Shown here: piece after piece, positions 17,686 through 26,656 of the stretch
Position numbering within the stretch: the stretch's first letter is position 1
How the letters are laid out: each line of letters starts with the position of its first letter
Translations under genes and position numbers: made by a program
Notes under the pieces: generated by a model
The model's input: the letters and a program-made list of their open reading frames with translations, nothing else
The model's database searches: none
Told to the model about the DNA's origin: nothing
Assembly: GCA_021443405.1 (NCBI GenBank)
Contig: JABUUA010000002.1
Location: 1-39,946 of the forward strand
Reading direction: 5' to 3'
DNA length: 39,946 bases
Source: Bacteroidaceae bacterium
Lineage (GTDB): Bacteria > Bacteroidota > Bacteroidia > Bacteroidales > Bacteroidaceae

Positions 17686-18051
17686 TTAAAGTACCTCAGG
17701 TGCCAATGAAACGACCTTCATGTTTGCAGCACGGAGTTCACGAGCAACGGGACCGAAAATACGGCTACCACGAAGCTCACCAGCATTGTTCAACAGCACG
17801 CATGCGTTGTCATCGAAACGGATGTATGAACCATCGGGACGACGCACTTCCTTCTTGGTGCGAACAATGAGGGCCTTAGAGACTGCACCCTTCTTAACAT
17901 CACTGGTGGGGATTGCACTTTTAATAGCAACAACAATCACGTCACCAACAGACGCATAGCGACGGCGAGTGCCACCGAGTACACGAATGCACAAGCACTC
18001 CTTTGCGCCACTGTTGTCTGCAACTGTTAATCTTGATTCTACTTGTATCAT
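17686..18051 (-). CDS. rplN: 50S ribosomal protein L14
   Basis: L14 lies at the subunit interface. The 121-residue product begins MIQVESRLTVADNSGAKE and ends MKVVSLAPEVL, both conserved. It is 2 nt after rpsQ in the standard rpmC-rpsQ-rplN-rplX order. Confidence 0.99.
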   Translation of the reverse strand: MIQVESRLTVADNSGAKECLCIRVLGGTRRRYASVGDVIVVAIKSAIPTSDVKKGAVSKALIVRTKKEVRRPDGSYIRFDDNACVLLNNAGELRGSRIFGPVARELRAANMKVVSLAPEVL

Positions 18052-18053
18052 GA

Positions 18054-18311
18054 TTACTTAGCTCTTTCTACGATTTCTACTACTCTCCATCTCTTGGTCT
18101 TGCTCAAAGGACGAGTCTCCATAATCAGAACGGTGTCACCCTTGTGGCAATCGTTGTTCTCATCATGAGCATGGTACTTCTTCGTCTTGCTGACGAATTT
18201 ACCATAAATGGGGTGTTTCTCCTTGAACTTTGCAGCAACTACAATGGTCTTATCCATCTTTTCGCTAACTACAACACCAGTTCTTGTCTTTCTTAAATTT
18301 CTAGCTTCCAT
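18054..18311 (-). CDS. rpsQ: 30S ribosomal protein S17
   Basis: S17 is a small OB-fold 16S rRNA binder. The 85-residue product has the RKTRTGVVVSEKMDKTIVV start region and the GDTVLIMETRPLSKTKRWRV signature. It lies 17 nt after rpmC. Confidence 0.98.
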   Translation of the reverse strand: MEARNLRKTRTGVVVSEKMDKTIVVAAKFKEKHPIYGKFVSKTKKYHAHDENNDCHKGDTVLIMETRPLSKTKRWRVVEIVERAK

Positions 18312-18328
18312 GTTGTTCGGACCATTAA

Positions 18329-18526
18329 TTATTTGTTGTCAAGTTCTCTCTGGCGCAAAACCGTCATCAGACGAGCGATATTACGACGCGCAGCCTTAAT
18401 CTGAGCATTGTTCTCAAGGGGAGAAACTGCGTGATTGAGCAACATCTGAGAGTATTTAGCCTTCTCAGTCTGCACGAGCTCCTGCAAGTCGGCGGTAGCC
18501 ATCTCCTTAATTTCAGCAATCTTCAT
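18329..18526 (-). CDS. rpmC: 50S ribosomal protein L29
   Basis: The 65-residue helical-hairpin protein begins MKIAEIKEMATADL and contains IKAARRNIARLMTVLRQRE, the L29 signature helix. It lies by the tunnel exit. It starts 2 nt after rplP. Confidence 0.97.
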   Translation of the reverse strand: MKIAEIKEMATADLQELVQTEKAKYSQMLLNHAVSPLENNAQIKAARRNIARLMTVLRQRELDNK

Positions 18527-18528
18527 AA

Positions 18529-18954
18529 TTATGCGTTTTTATCGTAATCTCTTCTAACAATAAACTTGGTTGTAACGGGCAGCTTCTGAGCAGCCAAACG
18601 GAGAGCTTCCTTGGCAATCTCGTATGAAACGCCTTCAATCTCAAAGATAATGCGGCCGGGAGTGATGGGGAACACGAAACCTACGGGATCACCCTTACCT
18701 TTACCCATACGCACATCTGCAGGCTTCTTCGTGATTGGCTTATCGGGGAAGATGCGAATCCAGCTCTGTCCCTCACGCTGCATGTAACGAGTCATGGCGA
18801 CACGGGCTGCCTCAATCTGACGGGCAGTAATCCAGTGTGTATCCAAAGACTTGATACCGAACGAACCAAAAGCCAACTGGTTGCCACGCATTGCATTGCC
18901 CTTGCGAGCATTCTTTTGCGGTCTTCTGTATTTAGTTCTTTTAGGCTGTAACAT
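18529..18954 (-). CDS. rplP: 50S ribosomal protein L16
   Basis: L16 organises the A-site side of the 50S subunit. The 141-residue product begins MLQPKRTKYRRPQKN and has RIFPDKPITKKPADVRMGKG, the loop that reaches the peptidyl-transferase centre. It lies between rpsC (13 nt) and rpmC. Confidence 0.98.
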   Translation of the reverse strand: MLQPKRTKYRRPQKNARKGNAMRGNQLAFGSFGIKSLDTHWITARQIEAARVAMTRYMQREGQSWIRIFPDKPITKKPADVRMGKGKGDPVGFVFPITPGRIIFEIEGVSYEIAKEALRLAAQKLPVTTKFIVRRDYDKNA

Positions 18955-18967
18955 GATGTTCTAATTT

Positions 18968-19699
18968 TTAACGATTGTTGTTCTTCTTGCGACGGTTGTT
19001 GTTACGACCACCGTTACCGAAGTTGCGGCCACCGTTCTCCTTCTGCTGAGCGAAGTTGGGAGCAAGATCCTTCTTGCCATAAACCTCACCACGGCAAATC
19101 CATACTTTGATACCGAGCAGGCCCACCTTGGTGAGAGCCTCTGAGTGACAATAGTCGATGTCTGCGCGGAACGTGTGCAAGGGAGTGCGACCCTCCTTGA
19201 ACATTTCGCTTCGTGCGATTTCTGCACCATTCAAACGACCAGAGATTAACACTTTGATACCCTCAGCACCAGCACGCATAGTATTAGCGATTGCCATCTT
19301 GATAGCGCGACGGTAAGCAATCTTACCCTCAACCTGGCGAGCGATATTGTTGGCAACAATAGTTGCATCAAGCTCAGGTTTCTTAACCTCAAAGATATTG
19401 ATTTGGATATCCTTGTCAGTTACCTTCTTCAACTCCTCCTTCAACTTATCAACATTCTCGCCACCCTTACCTATAATAAGACCCGGGCGAGCAGTGCAGA
19501 TAGTAATAGTAACGAGTTTCAAAGTGCGCTCAATAACGATTTTTGCGATGTTGGCATCGGCCAGACGAGCGTTCAGATACTTACGAATCTTGCTGTCCTC
19601 GAGCAGAGAATCACCAAAATTCTTGCCACCGAACCAATTAGAATCCCAACCGCGTACGATACCCAAACGGTTGCTAATAGGATTAACTTTCTGTCCCAT
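18968..19699 (-). CDS. rpsC: 30S ribosomal protein S3
   Basis: S3 is at the mRNA entry channel. The 243-residue product has the KH domain with the GXXG-type loop (IIGKGGENVDKL) and the C-terminal S3 domain. After residue about 215 it carries a low-complexity Asn/Arg/Gly-rich tail (GGRNFGNGGRNNNRRKKNNNR without the last residue counted) not found in E. coli S3. The tail is probably disordered and RNA-binding. Confidence 0.98.
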   Translation of the reverse strand: MGQKVNPISNRLGIVRGWDSNWFGGKNFGDSLLEDSKIRKYLNARLADANIAKIVIERTLKLVTITICTARPGLIIGKGGENVDKLKEELKKVTDKDIQINIFEVKKPELDATIVANNIARQVEGKIAYRRAIKMAIANTMRAGAEGIKVLISGRLNGAEIARSEMFKEGRTPLHTFRADIDYCHSEALTKVGLLGIKVWICRGEVYGKKDLAPNFAQQKENGGRNFGNGGRNNNRRKKNNNR

Positions 19700-19708
19700 A
19701 CTTTAAAC

Positions 19709-20110
19709 TTAATCGTTATTCTTTTTGGTATCAACATACAGGGTGATGTGGTTAGAACGCTTACGAATTCTATAACCACGGCCCTGAGGAGCGGGTCTCA
19801 TACGCTTGAGGGTAGCACCCTCGTCTACGAATACACGTGAAACGAACAGTTCGCCATCCTCGGCCTTGCGCTCGTTCTTCTGCTCCCAATTTGCAATAGC
19901 AGAGCGGAGAACCTTCTCTACGTCTGCAGAAGCAGCCTTAGCGCAGAACTTCAGGGTGCCAAGTGCTCTGTTAACCTCCATGCCGCGAATCAAATCAACA
20001 ACATATCTCATCTTGCGGGGAGAAGAGGGCACATCCTTCAGCTTTGCGAAATACTGGGTCTTCTTCGCTGCTTTAATAGCTTCAGCAGCCAGTCTTTTTC
20101 TTTTTCCCAT
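19709..20110 (-). CDS. rplV: 50S ribosomal protein L22
   Basis: L22 lines the exit tunnel. The 133-residue product has LKDVPSSPRKMRYVVDLIRG early and the extended hairpin ending RMRPAPQGRGYRIRKRSNHI, the L22 signature. The tunnel-loop residues show no insertion. It lies 37 nt after rpsS. Confidence 0.97.
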   Translation of the reverse strand: MGKRKRLAAEAIKAAKKTQYFAKLKDVPSSPRKMRYVVDLIRGMEVNRALGTLKFCAKAASADVEKVLRSAIANWEQKNERKAEDGELFVSRVFVDEGATLKRMRPAPQGRGYRIRKRSNHITLYVDTKKNND

Positions 20111-20147
20111 TATATTATTACTCTAATTTTGTCTTTAATGTCCTGCT

Positions 20148-20417
20148 TTACTTCTTCTTGTTACCAGCATGACCGCCGAACTTACGAGTGGGAGCGAACT
20201 CACCGAGCTTGTGTCCAACCATGTTCTCAGTAACGTAAACAGGAATAAACTTGTTACCGTTATGCACAGCGATGGTATGACCAACCATATCGGGAGAAAT
20301 CATAGATGCGCGTGCCCAGGTCTTCACTACAGTCTTCTTGCCACTCTCATTCATGGCGAGAATCTTCTTTTCAAGATTTACCTCGATGTAGGGACCTTTC
20401 TTTAATGAACGACTCAT
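20148..20417 (-). CDS. rpsS: 30S ribosomal protein S19
   Basis: The 89-residue protein begins MSRSLKKGPYIEVNLEKK and has the signature HNGNKFIPVYVTENMVGHKL. It is part of the 30S head with S13. It follows rplB by 24 nt. Confidence 0.98.
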   Translation of the reverse strand: MSRSLKKGPYIEVNLEKKILAMNESGKKTVVKTWARASMISPDMVGHTIAVHNGNKFIPVYVTENMVGHKLGEFAPTRKFGGHAGNKKK

Positions 20418-20441
20418 AATTTACTCAATTAACTTGCTAGT

Positions 20442-21269
20442 TTACTTCTTGTTTGCTCTCTCGATAATGTACTTGTTCGACTGCTTCTTAGGAGCACGAG
20501 TCTTGAGACCCTTAGCGTACAAGCCCTTGCGTGAACGGGGATGACCACCACTCTGACGGCCTTCACCACCACCCATGGGATGATCGTGGGGATTCATGAC
20601 AACACCACGGTTGTGAGGACGACGGCCCAACCAACGGCTGCGACCTGCCTTACCTGAACTCTCCAATGCGTGGTCTGAGTTGCCAACAGAACCAACAGTA
20701 GCCTTGCAAGCACTGAGAATCTGACGGGTTTCACCCGAAGGCAACTTGATGACGCAATAGCGACCCTCGCGAGAAGTCAACTGAGCGAAATTACCAGCGG
20801 AACGAACGAGCAACGCGCCCTGACCGGGACGGAGCTCAATGTTGTGGATTACAGTACCCACGGGGATGTTCTGCAAGGGCAGAGCATTACCCACCTCGGG
20901 AGCTGCTTCAGCACCACTCATCACAGTGGCACCCACCTTCAGACCGTTGGGAGCAATAATATAACGTTTCTCACCATCAGCGTAAAACAGCAGAGCGATT
21001 CTAGCCGAACGGTTAGGATCATACTCGATGGTTTTAACAACTGCTGGAACACCATCTTTCTCTCTACGGAAATCGATGAAGCGGAACTTTCTCTTGTGAC
21101 CGCCACCGATATAGCGCATAGTCATCTTGCCGACGTTGTTACGACCGCCAGATGAGCGCTTACCGCATACGAGAGACTTCTCAGGTACTGATGCAGTAAT
21201 CTCTTCGAAAGTACCTATAATCTTGTGTCTCTGGCCCGGTGTTGTGGGCTTAAATTTACGTACTGCCAT
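20442..21269 (-). CDS. rplB: 50S ribosomal protein L2
   Basis: L2 is needed for subunit joining and the peptidyl-transferase centre. The 275-residue product has the C-terminal signature VMNPHDHPMGGGEGR, with the conserved histidine, and the normal basic tail. It lies 6 nt after rplW. Confidence 0.99.
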   Translation of the reverse strand: MAVRKFKPTTPGQRHKIIGTFEEITASVPEKSLVCGKRSSGGRNNVGKMTMRYIGGGHKRKFRFIDFRREKDGVPAVVKTIEYDPNRSARIALLFYADGEKRYIIAPNGLKVGATVMSGAEAAPEVGNALPLQNIPVGTVIHNIELRPGQGALLVRSAGNFAQLTSREGRYCVIKLPSGETRQILSACKATVGSVGNSDHALESSGKAGRSRWLGRRPHNRGVVMNPHDHPMGGGEGRQSGGHPRSRKGLYAKGLKTRAPKKQSNKYIIERANKK

Positions 21270-21275
21270 CTTTTA

Positions 21276-21566
21276 TTAAATATTGCTATAGAAATCGATT
21301 GACTCGCCCTCCTTAAGAGTGACGATTGCCTTCTTAAAGGCATTGGTGCGGCCCTTGATGAGACCAGCCTTGGTGTAACGGGTCTTATTCTTACCGGCAT
21401 ACACACAAGTGTTGACAGCGACTACGTTCACATTGTAACGTGCCTCTATCTCCTTCTTAATCTCAATCTTGTTAGCTGCAGGAAGAACAACGAAGCCGTA
21501 CTTGTTCTGCTTCTCCGTCAGCGAGGTCATTTTCTCGGTGACCAGGGGTTTAACTATAATAGACAT
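21276..21566 (-). CDS. rplW: 50S ribosomal protein L23
   Basis: L23 is the tunnel-exit docking site for trigger factor and SRP. The 96-residue product begins MSIIVKPLVTEKMTSLTEK, with the family core KYGFVVLPAANKIEIKKEIE. It lies 15 nt after rplD. Confidence 0.97.
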   Translation of the reverse strand: MSIIVKPLVTEKMTSLTEKQNKYGFVVLPAANKIEIKKEIEARYNVNVVAVNTCVYAGKNKTRYTKAGLIKGRTNAFKKAIVTLKEGESIDFYSNI

Positions 21567-21581
21567 ACTTGTTCTTTTCCT

Positions 21582-22211
21582 TTATTTAGTTAAATTTGCA
21601 TCAACAACCTCGAGAGCACCTTCAGTCATAACAAGAACATCTGCATTGAGCACCTTGTAGGTGTTCAGTGCAGCTGCGGCCATAACTTCAGCGCGCTCAA
21701 GATTTCGCGACGACAAATATACGACTTTATCTGCACCTGGCAAAACGACGAGCGCCTTCTTATCAGAAAGTTTAAGATTATTTAACATCTCGACGAACGA
21801 TTTTGTCTTAGGAGTCTCGAAAGTGAAGTTCTCAATTACCATCAGCGCATTCTCCTGAACCTTGTAAGCAAGAGCAGAACGGCGAGCCAGCTGGCGCACC
21901 TTTTTGTTCAGTTTGAAGCTGTAGTTACGAGGGCGGGGGCCAAATACGCGAGCACCACCAACCAATACAGGCGAGTTGATGTCACCGCGACGAGCACCGC
22001 CACCACCTTTCTGGCGACCGAGTTTACGGGTTGAGCCGCTCATCTCGCTTCTTTCCTTGGCCTTTGCAGTACCCTGACGCTGGTTAGCCATATAGAGCTT
22101 CACGTCAAGATAGATTGCATGGTCGTTGGGCTCGATGGCGTAGATAGCATCGTTCAGAGAAACCTTGCGACCGGTCTCCTGACCCTGAATATTTAATACA
22201 CTAACTTCCAT
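21582..22211 (-). CDS. rplD: 50S ribosomal protein L4
   Basis: L4 is an exit-tunnel protein and, in E. coli, the autoregulator of the S10 operon. The 209-residue product has the extended loop with GSTRKLGRQKGGGGARRGDI, then the globular domain. It starts 1 nt after rplC. A candidate regulatory hairpin lies before rpsJ (23201-23255). Confidence 0.98.
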   Translation of the reverse strand: MEVSVLNIQGQETGRKVSLNDAIYAIEPNDHAIYLDVKLYMANQRQGTAKAKERSEMSGSTRKLGRQKGGGGARRGDINSPVLVGGARVFGPRPRNYSFKLNKKVRQLARRSALAYKVQENALMVIENFTFETPKTKSFVEMLNNLKLSDKKALVVLPGADKVVYLSSRNLERAEVMAAAALNTYKVLNADVLVMTEGALEVVDANLTK

Positions 22212-22212
22212 T

Positions 22213-22827
22213 TTACTTTACAACGCTAACGATTGAACCTTTGAATCCGGGAACACTACCCTTGATAAGGAGCAAGTTGTGTTCGGGAATCACCTTTAAC
22301 ACCTGCAGGTTGTGCGTGGTAACACGCTCATCACCCATGTGACCACCCATGCGCATACCCTTAAACACCTTTGCAGGGTAAGAACAAGCACCGATAGAAC
22401 CGGGCTTACGCAGACGGTCGTCCTGACCATGAGTAGCCTGACCTACACCACCGAAACCATGGCGCTTAACAACGCCCTGGAAACCGCGGCCCTTTGAGGT
22501 TGCGATAACGTCTACATACGAGCAGTCGTTGAAAAGCTCCACAGTGATGGTCTCACCGAGAGTTACCTGCTCAAAACCTGTGAACTCGGCCAAGTGGCGC
22601 TTGGAAGTGGTTCCAGCCTTAGCGAAGTGGCCCTTCATAGGAGCAGTGGTATTCTTCTCCTTAGCCTCTTCGAAACCGAGCTGAACAGCTTCATAGCCGT
22701 CAGTCTCCACGGTCTTAATCTGAGTAACCACACAAGGACCCAATTCGATAACAGTGCATGGTATGTTCTTACCCTCGGCACTGAACACGGAAGTCATTCC
22801 GATTTTCTTTCCTAATAATCCTGGCAT
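22213..22827 (-). CDS. rplC: 50S ribosomal protein L3
   Basis: L3 starts 50S assembly and reaches toward the A site. The 204-residue product begins MPGLLGKKIGMTSVF and has the loop GRGFQGVVKRHGFGG. It follows rpsJ by 35 nt. Confidence 0.98.
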   Translation of the reverse strand: MPGLLGKKIGMTSVFSAEGKNIPCTVIELGPCVVTQIKTVETDGYEAVQLGFEEAKEKNTTAPMKGHFAKAGTTSKRHLAEFTGFEQVTLGETITVELFNDCSYVDVIATSKGRGFQGVVKRHGFGGVGQATHGQDDRLRKPGSIGACSYPAKVFKGMRMGGHMGDERVTTHNLQVLKVIPEHNLLLIKGSVPGFKGSIVSVVK

Positions 22828-22862
22828 TTCAGTTATTCTTTAAATAATAAAATTCAATCCAA

Positions 22863-23168
22863 TTAGACCTTAATCTCTACTTCTACACCGCTGGGCAACT
22901 CCAACTTCATCAGAGCGTCTACAGTCTTGGCGTTGCTGCTGTAGATGTCAACGAGGCGCTTGTAAGAGCTGAGCTCGAACTGCTCGCGTGACTTCTTGTT
23001 GACGAAGGTTGAACGGTTAACAGTGAAAATGCGCTTGTGAGTGGGAAGGGGGATGGGACCGCTAACGATAGCGCCGGTAGCCTTCACCGTCTTCACAATC
23101 TTCTCTGCTGACTTGTCGACCAAGTTGTGATCGTAAGATTTCAGCTTAATTCTGATTTTCTGACTCAT
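22863..23168 (-). CDS. rpsJ: 30S ribosomal protein S10
   Basis: S10 belongs to the 30S head and is also NusE in antitermination. The 101-residue product has the signature GPIPLPTHKRIFTVNRSTFVN. It is preceded by a 104-nt spacer containing a 12-bp hairpin and a possible internal promoter at the fusA 3' end. Confidence 0.98.
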   Translation of the reverse strand: MSQKIRIKLKSYDHNLVDKSAEKIVKTVKATGAIVSGPIPLPTHKRIFTVNRSTFVNKKSREQFELSSYKRLVDIYSSNAKTVDALMKLELPSGVEVEIKV

Positions 23169-23200
23169 TTTGTTTATTAATTTTTGATTGATTAATTGAA

Positions 23201-23255
23201 AGGAGGGAAGGTATGCCGCCTAAGAGTCGTTTGCTAGGACGACACCTTCCTTCCT
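23201..23255 (-). promoter_or_regulatory. Hairpin element in the rpsJ (S10) leader
   Basis: A 12-bp stem (23201-23212 with 23244-23255, one G-U pair) encloses a second 5-bp stem (23226-23230 with 23239-23243) that abuts the outer arm. It occupies about half of the fusA-rpsJ spacer and is not followed by a T-run in the minus direction. It may be a translational or transcriptional control site for the S10 genes; binding by L4 is only an analogy with E. coli. Confidence 0.5.
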
Positions 23256-23272
23256 CGTTTGTTTGTTTCGTA

Positions 23273-25390
23273 TTATACCAAATCTACGCGACCCTTAATC
23301 TCCTCCAACACAGTCTTGGCAATACCTGAGCTTACGGGAGCATGGTGATGGTAGGTCATTGAGCTGGTGGCACGACCTGAAGTGATGGTACGCAGAGCAG
23401 TTACATAACCGAACATCTCGGCCAGAGGAACCATTGCCTTTACAAGACGGGCACCGGTACGAGTGGTATCCATACCCTCAACCTGACCACGACGCTTGTT
23501 CAAGTCGCCGATAACATCACCCATATTCTCCTCGGGAGTAACAACCTCAAGGCGCATGATGGGCTCCATCAGCACGGGCTTGGCTTTTGCGCAGCAGGCC
23601 TTGTATGCCATCTGTGCAGCGAGTTCAAACGAAAGCTGGTCAGAGTCAACGGGGTGGAAGCTACCATCGAGCAGTTCAACCTTCATGCTGTCCATGGGGA
23701 AGCCGCCGAGAATACCATTCTTCATGGCAGCCTCAAAACCCTTCTGAACCGAGGGGATGAACTCCTTAGGAATGTTACCACCAGTTACCTGGTTGCTGAA
23801 CTGCAGACCTCCCTGAGTGAAGTCCTCGTCAACGGGACCTACATTCACGATGATGTCGGCGAACTTACCACGACCACCCGACTGCTTTTTATAAACTTCG
23901 CGGTGGTTAACAGTGGCAGTGATGGCCTCCTTATAGTTAACCTGGGGCTTACCCTGGTTACATTCTACCTTGAACTCACGCTTCAGACGGTCGATGATGA
24001 TATCAAGGTGAAGCTCACCCATACCGCTGATTACGGTCTGACCGCTCTGCTCGTCGGTCTTCACGGTGAAGGTGGGATCCTCCTCAGCCAGCTTGGCGAG
24101 ACCGTTCGACAACTTGTCGAGGTCCTTCTGAGTCTTGGGCTCAACAGCGATACCGATAACGGGATCGGGGAAGTCCATTGACTCCAGAACGATGGGTGCC
24201 TCCTCATCAGCGAGGGTATCACCCGTGTGGATATCCTTGAAACCAACGCCGGCACCAATGTCACCAGCACCAATCACCTCAACGGGATTCTGGTGGTTAG
24301 AGTGCATCTGGAACAGACGGCTCACGCGCTCTTTCTTACCTGAGCGTACGTTGTAGATGTAAGAACCAGCCTCTACCTTACCAGAGTAAACGCGGAAGAA
24401 GGTCAAACGACCTACATAGGGGTCGGTGGCGATCTTGAAAGCCAAGGCTGCCGTCTTCTCGTCCTCGCTGGGCTTGCGATCCTCTTCCTCACCCGTCTCA
24501 GGGTTAGTACCGATGATGTTAGGGGTATCCAGAGGAGAAGGCAAGAACATGCAGACGTAGTCAAGCAGTTTCTGCACGCCCTTGTTCTTGAACGAAGAAC
24601 CGCAGGTCATGGGCACGAGGTCAAGAGCCAGCGTACCCTTACGGATAGCAGCAACCAACTCGTCCTTGGTAATTGAATCGGGATCCTCGAAGAATTTCTC
24701 CATCAAGGCCTCGTCCTGCTCGGCAGCCTGCTCGATGAGCTTGTTACGCCACTCGTCGCACTCAGCGGCCATGTCAGCGGGGATATCCTCAACGCTGTAC
24801 TCAGCGCCCATGGTCTCGTCATGCCAGTAGATGGCCTTCATGTCGAGAAGGTCAACGATACCCTTGAAGTTTTCCTCGGCACCGATGGGCACAGCCACAA
24901 CGGCGGGGTTAGCACCCAGAACGTCCTTCATCTGGCGAACGACCTCAAAGAAGTCGGCTCCCGAGCGGTCCATCTTGTTTACGTAACCCATACGGGGAAC
25001 GTTGTACTTGTCAGCCTGACGCCATACCGTCTCAGACTGGGGCTCTACGCCACCCACTGCACAGTAGGCACCTACAGCACCGTCGAGCACACGTAACGAA
25101 CGCTCTACCTCTGCGGTAAAGTCAACGTGTCCCGGAGTATCAATCAGATTAAACTTATACTTGTTGCCATTCCAGTTCCAATAAGCGGTAGTAGCGGCAG
25201 AGGTGATGGTGATACCACGCTCCTGCTCCTGCGCCATCCAGTCCATGGTTGCACCACCTTCGTGCACCTCACCGATTTTGTGAGTCTTACCGGTGTAGAA
25301 CAGAATACGCTCTGACGTAGTGGTCTTACCGGCATCGATGTGAGCCATGATACCGAAGTTACGCGTCAAGTGAAGATCTTGTTTAGCCAT
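23273..25390 (-). CDS. fusA: Elongation factor G
   Basis: The ribosome-translocating GTPase has 705 residues, a normal length. Visible motifs are the P-loop AHIDAGKTTTS, switch I QERGITITSAAT, DTPGHVDF and NKMDR. They are followed by the EF-G domains II-V, the last ending near RATSSMTYHHHAPV. It lies 22 nt after rpsG in the str order; no tuf gene follows. Confidence 0.99.
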   Translation of the reverse strand: MAKQDLHLTRNFGIMAHIDAGKTTTSERILFYTGKTHKIGEVHEGGATMDWMAQEQERGITITSAATTAYWNWNGNKYKFNLIDTPGHVDFTAEVERSLRVLDGAVGAYCAVGGVEPQSETVWRQADKYNVPRMGYVNKMDRSGADFFEVVRQMKDVLGANPAVVAVPIGAEENFKGIVDLLDMKAIYWHDETMGAEYSVEDIPADMAAECDEWRNKLIEQAAEQDEALMEKFFEDPDSITKDELVAAIRKGTLALDLVPMTCGSSFKNKGVQKLLDYVCMFLPSPLDTPNIIGTNPETGEEEDRKPSEDEKTAALAFKIATDPYVGRLTFFRVYSGKVEAGSYIYNVRSGKKERVSRLFQMHSNHQNPVEVIGAGDIGAGVGFKDIHTGDTLADEEAPIVLESMDFPDPVIGIAVEPKTQKDLDKLSNGLAKLAEEDPTFTVKTDEQSGQTVISGMGELHLDIIIDRLKREFKVECNQGKPQVNYKEAITATVNHREVYKKQSGGRGKFADIIVNVGPVDEDFTQGGLQFSNQVTGGNIPKEFIPSVQKGFEAAMKNGILGGFPMDSMKVELLDGSFHPVDSDQLSFELAAQMAYKACCAKAKPVLMEPIMRLEVVTPEENMGDVIGDLNKRRGQVEGMDTTRTGARLVKAMVPLAEMFGYVTALRTITSGRATSSMTYHHHAPVSSGIAKTVLEEIKGRVDLV
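23279..23308 (-). promoter_or_regulatory. Possible internal promoter at the fusA 3' end for rpsJ
   Basis: On the minus strand TTG (23308-23306), 19 nt, then TAGATTTG (23286-23279) fits the Bacteroidetes consensus. It overlaps the last codons of fusA, so coding constraint could explain it. If used, the transcript would start just before the S10 leader hairpin. Confidence 0.35.
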
Positions 25391-25412
25391 TTTGCTATAC
25401 CTTATTTATATA

Positions 25413-25889
25413 TTAGAATCGGAAGTGAGCGAATGCACGGTTAGCCTCGGCCATGCGGTGCATGTCTTCCTTACGCTTGAAGGCACCACCCTGCTCGTTG
25501 TAGGCATCCATAATCTCAGCGGCCAGCTTGTCAGCCATCGTCTTACCACCGCGCTTGCGAGCGAACTGAATCATATTCTTCATTGAGATAGATTCCTTGC
25601 GGTCGGGACGGATTTCCGTGGGCACCTGGAAAGTGGCGCCACCGATACGGCGGCTCTTCACCTCCACCAGAGGAGTAATCTTATCGAGGGCTTCCTTCCA
25701 AATAGTCAGGCTGTCCTTCTCCTCGTTGGCCATCTTATTCTTTACAATCTCAAGAGCTTTGTAGAAAATCTCGTATGAGACAGACTTCTTACCATCGTAC
25801 ATCAGATGGTTAACGAACTTCGACACCTTCACATCACCGAATACGGGATCGGGAAGGATGATACGCTTTTTTGGTTTTGCTTTACGCAT
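25413..25889 (-). CDS. rpsG: 30S ribosomal protein S7
   Basis: S7 nucleates the 30S head. The start chosen is the ATG at 25889 (MRKAKPKKRIILPDPVFGD), the family start, giving 158 residues; an in-frame ATG at 25934 would add 15 non-conserved residues. The signature KVSKFVNHLMYDGKKS follows. A 109-nt spacer separates it from rpsL; only a weak 4-bp hairpin was seen there. Confidence 0.98.
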   Translation of the reverse strand: MRKAKPKKRIILPDPVFGDVKVSKFVNHLMYDGKKSVSYEIFYKALEIVKNKMANEEKDSLTIWKEALDKITPLVEVKSRRIGGATFQVPTEIRPDRKESISMKNMIQFARKRGGKTMADKLAAEIMDAYNEQGGAFKRKEDMHRMAEANRAFAHFRF

Positions 25890-25998
25890 TGTTGTGTTGT
25901 TTTGTGTTTTGGGGCTGCATTCTCGCGTCTTCAACTCTCCCTCTGGAGTGTTTACTCAACCTTAGTTTACAACCAAAACGAATTAATTCCTTTGTTTA

Positions 25999-26379
25999 TT
26001 ACTTTTTGGCCTTGGGGCGCTTAGCACCGTACTTCGAACGACGCTGTGTGCGGTTGGCAACACCAGCGGTATCCAGCGTACCACGAACGATGTGGTAACG
26101 TACACCGGGCAGGTCCTTTACACGACCACCACGTACGAGCACGATTGAGTGCTCCTGCAGGTTGTGACCCTCTCCGGGGATGTAGCTGTTGACTTCCTTA
26201 CCATTAGTTAAACGAACACGGGCTACCTTACGCATAGCCGAGTTAGGCTTCTTAGGTGTGGTAGTGTACACGCGCACGCACACGCCACGACGCTGGGGGC
26301 AGCTGTCGAGAGCGGGGCTCTTGCTCTTGTCTACCAACACGGTACGGCCTTTTCTTACCAATTGTTGAATTGTAGGCAT
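25999..26379 (-). CDS. rpsL: 30S ribosomal protein S12
   Basis: S12 is the decoding-centre protein. The 126-residue product has TPKKPNSA (Lys43, Lys44) and GGRVKDLPGVRYH (Lys88). The lysines at the classical streptomycin-resistance positions are unchanged, so wild-type sensitivity at this locus is expected. It is the first gene of the ribosomal run, about 80 nt downstream of its promoter box. Confidence 0.99.
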   Translation of the reverse strand: MPTIQQLVRKGRTVLVDKSKSPALDSCPQRRGVCVRVYTTTPKKPNSAMRKVARVRLTNGKEVNSYIPGEGHNLQEHSIVLVRGGRVKDLPGVRYHIVRGTLDTAGVANRTQRRSKYGAKRPKAKK

Positions 26380-26460
26380 TTTGTTGTTTTTTAATTATTA
26401 TATTGTTTATACTTTGTTGCTTTTACTACGTAAACGGACATACTAAGCCCATTCGGACTG

Positions 26461-26468
26461 CAAAGGTA
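26461..26468 (-). promoter_or_regulatory. Promoter -7 box of the rpsL ribosomal operon
   Basis: TACCTTTG on the minus strand matches TAnnTTTG and lies 82 nt upstream of the rpsL ATG. The -33 element is weak. It is divergent from the plus-strand box at 26645, with about 175 nt between them holding no recognisable gene. Confidence 0.6.
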
Positions 26469-26644
26469 CAAAAAATATTCCGTTCCACCACGCGTTCCGA
26501 GCCACAATCTTGCTATGGTGCCCTGACTTTTCTGAAAGTTTAACTATATTTAACGATTCTCGTGCGTCAAGTTAAGATATCATAAAGTAAAGGCAAGTTA
26601 AAGGCAAAAGTCGTGAAGAACGCGACTTGCTTTCATTTTTTTAG

Positions 26645-26652
26645 TAACTTTG
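26645..26652 (+). promoter_or_regulatory. Promoter -7 box of the candidate structured RNA
   Basis: TAACTTTG followed by CATCG is a typical Bacteroidetes -7 box with start region. A TTG at 26627-26629 is the nearest -33-like match, but its 15-nt spacing is short. Confidence 0.55.
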
Positions 26653-26656
26653 CATC

